DNA from: an uncultured Eisenbergiella sp.
Lineage (GTDB): Bacteria; Bacillota; Clostridia; Lachnospirales; Lachnospiraceae
Length of the DNA: 19,894 bases
Direction: 5' to 3'
Assembly: GCA_910585455.1 (NCBI GenBank)
Contig: CAJUEL010000066.1
Coordinates: 1-19,894 of the forward strand
Shown here one piece after another: positions 14,920-19,894 of this stretch; positions within the stretch are counted from its first letter, which is position 1, and each line of letters opens with the position of its first letter. The notes under the pieces are model-generated. The model was given only the letters and a program-made list of their open reading frames with translations. It was not told the DNA's origin and did no database searches. Position numbers and translations under genes: made by a program.

Positions 14920-16197
14920 TCAATGTGAAAGCCCTGCCAGATCCGCATAAAAGCCAGGATAACTGATATTGACGCATTCCCCGCCCTGGATGGTCGTTTC
15001 ACCCTGGGCGGCGCAGGCGGCGACGGCAAAGCTCATGGCGATGCGGTGATCCGCAAAGGAATCGATGACAGCGCCGTGAAGCTGCCGTCCGCCGGTGATG
15101 ATCATGCCGTCCGGTTGGGGAGTGATATCACAGCCCATCGCCGACAGACCTGCGGTGACGGTTTGAATGCGGTCGGACTCCTTGACCTTTAGCTCAGCGG
15201 CATCCCGGATGATTGTGACGCCCTGCGCGAAGGCTGCCAGCACCGCGATGATGGGAATTTCATCAATCAGGGAGGGGATGATGTCGCCCTCTATTGTGGC
15301 AGCGTGCAGGCTGCTGTGGGAAACGAGAAGGTCGGCCACCGGTTCACCCGCGCTTGTGCGTTCATTCAAAATGGTGAGATTGCCGCCCATGGCGCGGATG
15401 ACCTTCAGGATGCCGTCCCGGGTGGGATTGATTCCTACATTTTTAATCAAAAGCTCGGAGCCGGGAATGAGAAGACCGGCAGCGAGAAAATAAGCGGCAG
15501 AGGAAATATCGCCGGGAACCGCAACCTTTTGCCCATAGAGCTGCTCACAGGGCAGGATGGAGGCGGTATTTTGCTCGCTTGTGACTGTCGCGCCAAAGCC
15601 CTTAAGCATCAGCTCTGTGTGATTGCGGGAAAGGGCGGGCTCTATCACCTGCGTTTTTCCTTCCGCATAAAGTCCCGCGAGCAGGATCGCGGATTTGACC
15701 TGGGCGGATGCCACAGGGCTTGTATAACGGATGCCCGCAAGCTTGCCGCCGGTGATGCGAAGCGGCGCGCAGCCGTTATTTTTTTCGCTCACAATATCAG
15801 CGCCCATCAGGGACAGCGGTTCCATGATCCGCTTCATGGGGCGCTTTTGAATGGATGCGTCTCCGGTCAGGGTGGTGGTAAAGGGCTGCCCTGCCAGAAT
15901 GCCGGAAATCAGCCGGGTGGTGGTGCCGGAATTTCCGGCGTCCAGCGTTTGCACAGGTGCGGTGAGCCCGCGCATGCCCTTTCCATGAACCAGAATTTTG
16001 TCCGGCGTATTTTCAATGGAGACGCCCAGCCTTTGAAAACAGGAAATGGTGGAAAGACAGTCCGCTCCCTGTAAAAAATTAGTGACCTCCGTTGTTCCTT
16101 CCGAAATAGCGCCGAACATGATGCTCCTGTGGGAGATGGATTTATCTCCCGGAACTGTGATTTCTCCTTTTAAGGGACCTGTGGGCTTTATCTGCAT
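14920..16197 (-). CDS. aroA: 3-phosphoshikimate 1-carboxyvinyltransferase (EPSP synthase)
   Basis: This 425-residue cytoplasmic enzyme joins shikimate 3-phosphate and phosphoenolpyruvate to make EPSP, the penultimate step to chorismate. Family motifs are in order: VPGDKSISHRSIMFG near residue 17, LDAGNSGTTTRLISGILAG, RPMKRIMEPL, PGDISSAAYFLAAGLL, KVKESDRIQTV and DHRIAMSFAVAACA. The GNSGTTTRLI form is that of the Bacillus and Staphylococcus-like class II enzymes rather than the class I GNAGTAMRPL form. Length is normal. The start is the minus-strand ATG at 16195-16197, 7 bases after AGGAG. The gene lies 22 bases after the tyrA stop, so the two form an operon supplying tyrosine and chorismate. 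It converges with the FakA-type gene. Confidence 0.97.
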   Translation of the reverse strand: MQIKPTGPLKGEITVPGDKSISHRSIMFGAISEGTTEVTNFLQGADCLSTISCFQRLGVSIENTPDKILVHGKGMRGLTAPVQTLDAGNSGTTTRLISGILAGQPFTTTLTGDASIQKRPMKRIMEPLSLMGADIVSEKNNGCAPLRITGGKLAGIRYTSPVASAQVKSAILLAGLYAEGKTQVIEPALSRNHTELMLKGFGATVTSEQNTASILPCEQLYGQKVAVPGDISSAAYFLAAGLLIPGSELLIKNVGINPTRDGILKVIRAMGGNLTILNERTSAGEPVADLLVSHSSLHAATIEGDIIPSLIDEIPIIAVLAAFAQGVTIIRDAAELKVKESDRIQTVTAGLSAMGCDITPQPDGMIITGGRQLHGAVIDSFADHRIAMSFAVAACAAQGETTIQGGECVNISYPGFYADLAGLSH

Positions 16198-16219
16198 GGG
16201 TAAACTCCTTTCCTGTACG

Positions 16220-17311
16220 CTATTTTGTCAGATGGGTGGTATAGCCGTTGGCGGCGAGCACACTGACCGCCTTTGCGATGGCGCTGTCTTCATAAAATTC
16301 AATATGCAGCACGCCCTCCTCCGCTTCCCGGTTGTGGGTGATGCCGATATTTTTGATGCTGATGGCGTTTTGCGCCAGCAGTGTGGCAACACTCGCCAGC
16401 GAACCCGCCTGATCGGAAATTTCCACACGGATGGACGGCGTTTTTTTGATCGGGCCGCTGCCTGTATCGATGAAAGAATCCCGATAGAGCCGCGCGCTGT
16501 CAAAAAAGCGGTAAAGGCTGTCCGGCTCCTGATTGTCCAGCTCCCGTTTGATCGCACACAGGGAATCAATGTAATCCTGCAATAGCGCGGAGATGTTGAC
16601 CGTATTGGTCAGGCAAATCTGCTGCCACATGACGGGAGAAGAGGAAGCGATCCGTGTGATATCCTTAAAACCGCCCGCCGCAATGGCTTTCATCAGGCCG
16701 TCTTCATCGTGATCCCGGACGAGATTGACCAAAGAAGAGGCGACAATATGGGGCAGATGACTGACCGCAGCGGTCACATAATCGTGCTTTTGACAGTCCA
16801 CCATAAGCGGAATGGCTCCGGTGGAGAGAATCAGACTGCGAAAGGCGTCTGCCTGCGCATCCGAAACTCCGGCGGCGGGCGCTATGATATAGTAGGCATT
16901 TTCCAGCAAAGATGCCTTGGCATTGGCATAACCGATCCGTTCGCTTCCCGCCATGGGATGTCCGCCGATAAAACAATCCGTCAGTCCCAACGCTTCAATC
17001 TGCTTAAAAATCGGAGTTTTCACGCTTCCCACATCGGTCAGGATGCAACCCTCTTTTTTATAGGAAATAACCCGGCAAAGATTTTCGTCATTACAGGAAA
17101 CCGGCGCGCACAAAAAAATGTAATCGCAAGCGCAAAAGGATTCATCCGGATTTTCGCAGACCATGTCCGCTGTCTTTTCCAGGAGGGCAAGCCGTAAGGT
17201 CTCCCTGTCCGGATCGCAGGCGATGATCCTGATATCGTTTCTGTTTTGCTTCAGGGCCCGTGCGATGGAACCGCCGATCAGTCCGAGCCCAATAAAACCG
17301 CAGGTAATCAT
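16220..17311 (-). CDS. tyrA: prephenate dehydrogenase with C-terminal ACT domain
   Basis: This 363-residue enzyme oxidatively decarboxylates prephenate to 4-hydroxyphenylpyruvate for tyrosine; an arogenate substrate is also possible. The N-terminal Rossmann motif is GFIGLGLIGGSIARAL (4-19). The catalytic region has GGHPMAGSERIGYANA, and a second conserved His lies in VSHLPHIVAS. The last 70 residues, from SIRVEISDQAGSLASVATLL, form an ACT domain, which in this family gives feedback inhibition by tyrosine. The start is the minus-strand ATG at 17309-17311, preceded by AGGAG 6 bases away. A consensus promoter lies about 100 bases upstream. It is the first gene of the tyrA-aroA operon. The NAD-binding part and length are normal for Clostridia. 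Confidence 0.97.
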   Translation of the reverse strand: MITCGFIGLGLIGGSIARALKQNRNDIRIIACDPDRETLRLALLEKTADMVCENPDESFCACDYIFLCAPVSCNDENLCRVISYKKEGCILTDVGSVKTPIFKQIEALGLTDCFIGGHPMAGSERIGYANAKASLLENAYYIIAPAAGVSDAQADAFRSLILSTGAIPLMVDCQKHDYVTAAVSHLPHIVASSLVNLVRDHDEDGLMKAIAAGGFKDITRIASSSPVMWQQICLTNTVNISALLQDYIDSLCAIKRELDNQEPDSLYRFFDSARLYRDSFIDTGSGPIKKTPSIRVEISDQAGSLASVATLLAQNAISIKNIGITHNREAEEGVLHIEFYEDSAIAKAVSVLAANGYTTHLTK

Positions 17312-17419
17312 AATATTCTCCTGTTCTGGAATGACGCGACATAAAATGTGCGCTTATTTCATAGAGCTTTGTGATGTTGCAGAAAATATAACGTCTCATG
17401 ACTTCTGATCTGTACGCCC

Positions 17420-17448
17420 ACTATAGCACGCTGAATCGGAGAAGTCAA
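17420..17448 (-). promoter_or_regulatory. predicted promoter of the tyrA-aroA operon
   Basis: On the minus strand TTGACT (17443-17448) and TATAGT (17420-17425) are 17 bases apart with an extended TGC before the -10. The leader of about 100 bases shows no clear attenuator hairpin. Confidence 0.8.
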
Positions 17449-17526
17449 CCGTCTTGAAAAATTCAGAGCATGCGTGAGAATAGCAACAGTTACAAAACAC
17501 GAATTGCAACTTTTCACGAAAAGGGC

Positions 17527-17555
17527 TTGCGGAATGGGGAAAAGTTTAGTAGAAT
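17527..17555 (+). promoter_or_regulatory. predicted promoter of the EF-G-like gene
   Basis: TTGCGG (17527-17532) and TAGAAT (17550-17555) are 17 bases apart, leaving a leader of about 80 bases. The gap 17312-17643 holds this divergent pair of promoters and no gene I can support. Confidence 0.5.
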
Positions 17556-17643
17556 ATCAACATGGGGAAATTGGGATGGATTTTGAGAATCGCAGAAATC
17601 TTTGTCAGAATACCCAGAATTTACATAATGCGGAGGATTAAAC

Positions 17644-19734
17644 ATGAATATTTACACAACTGACAAGATCCGTAACGTGGTTCTGTTAGGCCATGGCGGC
17701 TCTGGAAAGACCAGTCTGGTGGAAGCGATGGCATATCTGTCCGGCATCACATCCAGGATGGGTAAAGTACCGGATGGCAATACGGTCAGCGATTTTGGCA
17801 AAGAGGAACAGAAGAGGCAGATTTCCATCAGCACCTCCGTCATTCCGATCGAGTGGAACGGGGTGAAGGTGAACATTTTAGATACGCCCGGCTATTTCGA
17901 TTTTGTGGGTGAGGTGGAGGAAGCGGTGAGCGTTGCAGGAGCGGCGATCATCGTGATCAACGGCAAGTCCGGCATTGAAGTCGGCACCGAGAAGGCCTGG
18001 GAGCTTTGTGAGAAATATCGTATTCCCCGTTTCATCTATGTGACAAACATGGATATTGACAACGTGTCCTATCGTCAGATCGTGGAGGATCTGCGGGAGC
18101 GGTACGGCAAGCGGATTGCTCCCTTCAACCTGCCCATCCGTGAGAATGAGAGCTTTGTAGGATATGTCAATGTGGTGTCCGAGACGGCGAACCGCTGGCA
18201 GGGCAAAGAGGTGGTTCCCTGTGATATTCCGGATTACAATAAGCCCAACCTGGAGATTTTCCGGGAGACGCTGATGGAAGCGGTGGCAGAGACCAGCGAA
18301 GAGTTCATGGAGCGGTATTTTGGCGGGGAGAATTTCTCCGATGCGGAAATCCGTGCGGCGCTGCGCACCAACGTGATCGACGGTTCCATCGTTCCTGTGT
18401 CCATGGGTTCCAATACGCTGTGCCAGGGCGTATATACGCTGTTGGACGATATTGTGAAATATATCCCCAGCCCCGAGGACAGGGAATGCGCGGGAATTAA
18501 TACCAAGACGAATGAGATTTACCATGCGGACTACGATTTTTCCAAGGCAAAATCCGCGTATGTGTACAAGACGATGGTGGATCCCTTCATCGGCAAATAT
18601 TCGCTGATCAAGGTTTGCTCCGGCGTGCTGAAGTCGGACGACCTGCTTTATAATAAGGATAAGGACGAAGAGAGCAAGATCGGAAAGCTTTATGTGATGC
18701 AGGGCAATAAGCCCGTGGAGGTGAAGGAGCTGCATGCGGGCGATCTGGGCGCGCTGGCGAAGCTGACATCCGCCAAAACAGGAGATACCCTTTCCACGAA
18801 GGCGACGCCGATTTCCTTCGCAAGAACGGAGTTTTCCAAGCCTTATACAGCGAAGCGCTATAAGGCTGTCAATAAAGCCGATATCGACAAGATTTCCCAG
18901 TCTTTACAGAAGCTGGTTGACGAGGATAAGACCCTGCAGGTGGTCAACGATGCCGAAAACAGGCAGACCCTGATTTACGGTATGGGAGATCAGCATCTGG
19001 ATATCGTGGCAAGCCGCCTGGAGAATGAATATAAGGTGAAGATTGAGCTGTCCGAGCCCAAGGTCGCTTACCGGGAAACCATCAAGAAGAAATCCGATGT
19101 GGAATATAAATATAAGAAGCAGTCCGGCGGTCACGGTCAGTACGGTCATGTGAAGATGCGTTTTGAGCCCTCCGGGGATCTGGAGTCCTCCTATGTGTTT
19201 GAGCAGGTCGTTGTGGGCGGCGCAGTGCCGAAGAACTATTTCCCGGCTGTGGAAAAGGGCGTTTCGGAATCCGTTCAGAAAGGACCTATGGCAGCCTATC
19301 CGGTTGTCGGCGTGAAAGCGGTTCTGTATGACGGTTCCTACCATCCGGTGGATTCCTCCGAAATGGCGTTTAAGATGGCGGCATCCCAGGCGTTTAAGAA
19401 AGGCTTTATGGACGCGGGACCGATCCTGCTTGAGCCGATCGCATCTTTAAAGGTGACCGTGCCGGATCAGTATACCGGCGATGTCATGGGTGATCTGAAC
19501 AAGCGCCGCGGCAGAGTGCTGGGCATGACTCCCGTGCAGGGCGGCAAACAGATCATTGAGGCGGACGTACCCACCTCGATGCTGTATGGTTATTGTACGG
19601 ATCTGCGTTCCATGACGGGCGGACGCGGTATCTATGAATACAGCTTTGCGCGCTACGAGCAGGCGCCCAGCGATGTACAGGAGAAGGAAGTCGCCGCACG
19701 GGCAGCGAAGGTTGCCGAGGGCGGTGAGGACTGA
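17644..19734 (+). CDS. EF-G2-type elongation factor G paralogue
   Basis: This 696-residue GTPase has the full EF-G domain plan and normal length. The P-loop is GHGGSGKT (16-23). The G3 motif is DTPGYFDF (80-87), where Tyr84 replaces the catalytic His of housekeeping EF-G (DTPGHVDF). The G4 motif is TNMD (134-137) instead of NKMD. Switch I has KRQISIST rather than RGITI. Domain IV shows GGHGQYGHVKMRFEP and domain V ends in RGRVLGMTPVQGGKQIIEA and RSMTGGRGIYEYSFARYE. GHGGSGKT and PGY place it with EF-G2-like paralogues, not the fusA product, so no symbol is given. GGAGG (17632-17636) sits 7 bases before the ATG. It is a single-gene unit with its own promoter and terminator. A ribosome-related role is likely, but how it hydrolyses GTP is open. 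Confidence 0.93.
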   Translation: MNIYTTDKIRNVVLLGHGGSGKTSLVEAMAYLSGITSRMGKVPDGNTVSDFGKEEQKRQISISTSVIPIEWNGVKVNILDTPGYFDFVGEVEEAVSVAGAAIIVINGKSGIEVGTEKAWELCEKYRIPRFIYVTNMDIDNVSYRQIVEDLRERYGKRIAPFNLPIRENESFVGYVNVVSETANRWQGKEVVPCDIPDYNKPNLEIFRETLMEAVAETSEEFMERYFGGENFSDAEIRAALRTNVIDGSIVPVSMGSNTLCQGVYTLLDDIVKYIPSPEDRECAGINTKTNEIYHADYDFSKAKSAYVYKTMVDPFIGKYSLIKVCSGVLKSDDLLYNKDKDEESKIGKLYVMQGNKPVEVKELHAGDLGALAKLTSAKTGDTLSTKATPISFARTEFSKPYTAKRYKAVNKADIDKISQSLQKLVDEDKTLQVVNDAENRQTLIYGMGDQHLDIVASRLENEYKVKIELSEPKVAYRETIKKKSDVEYKYKKQSGGHGQYGHVKMRFEPSGDLESSYVFEQVVVGGAVPKNYFPAVEKGVSESVQKGPMAAYPVVGVKAVLYDGSYHPVDSSEMAFKMAASQAFKKGFMDAGPILLEPIASLKVTVPDQYTGDVMGDLNKRRGRVLGMTPVQGGKQIIEADVPTSMLYGYCTDLRSMTGGRGIYEYSFARYEQAPSDVQEKEVAARAAKVAEGGED

Positions 19735-19795
19735 GCCAGGGATTTTGCAGGCTGACAGTATTAATGATTTTTGATCCTTTTTAGAAAAAGGTATG

Positions 19796-19840
19796 AAACA
19801 GGGCATCCTATGTGTTGGGGGACACGATGCCCTGTTTTAT
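19796..19840 (+). terminator. terminator after the EF-G-like gene
   Basis: AAACAGGGCATC (19796-19807) pairs with GATGCCCTGTTT (19826-19837) around an 18-base loop that can pair further (GTGT with ACAC). TTTTA follows. Confidence 0.85.
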
Positions 19841-19848
19841 TGGTTGAA

Positions 19849-19886
19849 TGAAAAGTTAAATTCCGCATGAAAAGTTAAATTCCACA
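19849..19886. repeat. two tandem copies of a 19-bp unit at the window edge
   Basis: TGAAAAGTTAAATTCCRCA occurs at 19849-19867 and 19868-19886, differing at one base. Such tandem motifs are seen at the ends of some IS families (IS21-like among them) as transposase sites. The rest would be beyond the window, so the identity is unproven. Confidence 0.6.
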
Positions 19887-19894
19887 CTGAAGAC

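Noticed and set aside
17142..17399. A minus-strand ORF of 85 codons rich in Tyr and Phe ahead of tyrA, which might be an attenuator leader.
   Set aside because: It overlaps tyrA in another frame, has no ribosome site, and no paired terminator/antiterminator hairpins were found in the leader.
17878..18735. A 285-codon open frame on the minus strand.
   Set aside because: It is the antisense shadow of the EF-G-like gene, where codon bias keeps the opposite frame open.

Overview
The window looks like a chromosomal segment of an anaerobic Gram-positive Clostridia, most likely Lachnospiraceae. This rests on strong GGAGG-type ribosome sites, consensus promoters, intrinsic terminators, and a gene set (WYL regulator, zinc-ribbon membrane protein, TraX-like protein, NSS transporter, FakA-type domain, EF-G2-type factor) common in that group. 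The organism is inferred from style, not from a marker gene.

Region 1 (about 1-4,890) is AT-rich and reads as an accessory island. Four tightly packed or overlapping genes encode a small unknown protein with an internal duplication, a 1,147-residue HerA/FtsK-type ATPase with a long Ser/Thr/His-rich insertion, a disordered acidic protein ending in a WHH/HNH-like nuclease motif, and a small protein resembling the DUF2004/DUF6985 type often seen as immunity proteins. I read this as a candidate ATPase-effector-immunity cassette. It is the best candidate in the window for an undescribed system.

Region 2 (about 4,900-11,200) has higher GC. It holds a WYL-domain regulator, two poorly characterised proteins (one possibly TerB-like), a trifunctional RNA-repair enzyme (5' kinase, metallophosphatase, Rnl1/Trl1-type ligase) and a zinc-ribbon membrane protein. 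Near-identical 15-bp inverted repeats lie in front of the 231-residue gene and the zinc-ribbon gene, each the same distance from a -10-like element. This suggests a small regulon, possibly under the WYL protein.

Region 3 (about 11,300-14,860) has a TraX-family membrane protein, a sodium:neurotransmitter-symporter family transporter, a DUF1905 plus papain-like fusion, and a stand-alone FakA-type middle domain.

Region 4 (about 14,860-19,894) is mostly core metabolism: a minus-strand tyrA-aroA operon (tyrosine and chorismate branches) with its own promoter, and a divergent EF-G paralogue with altered GTPase motifs. The right edge carries a 19-bp tandem repeat that could be the tip of a mobile element cut by the window. 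No rRNA, tRNA or CRISPR array was seen.
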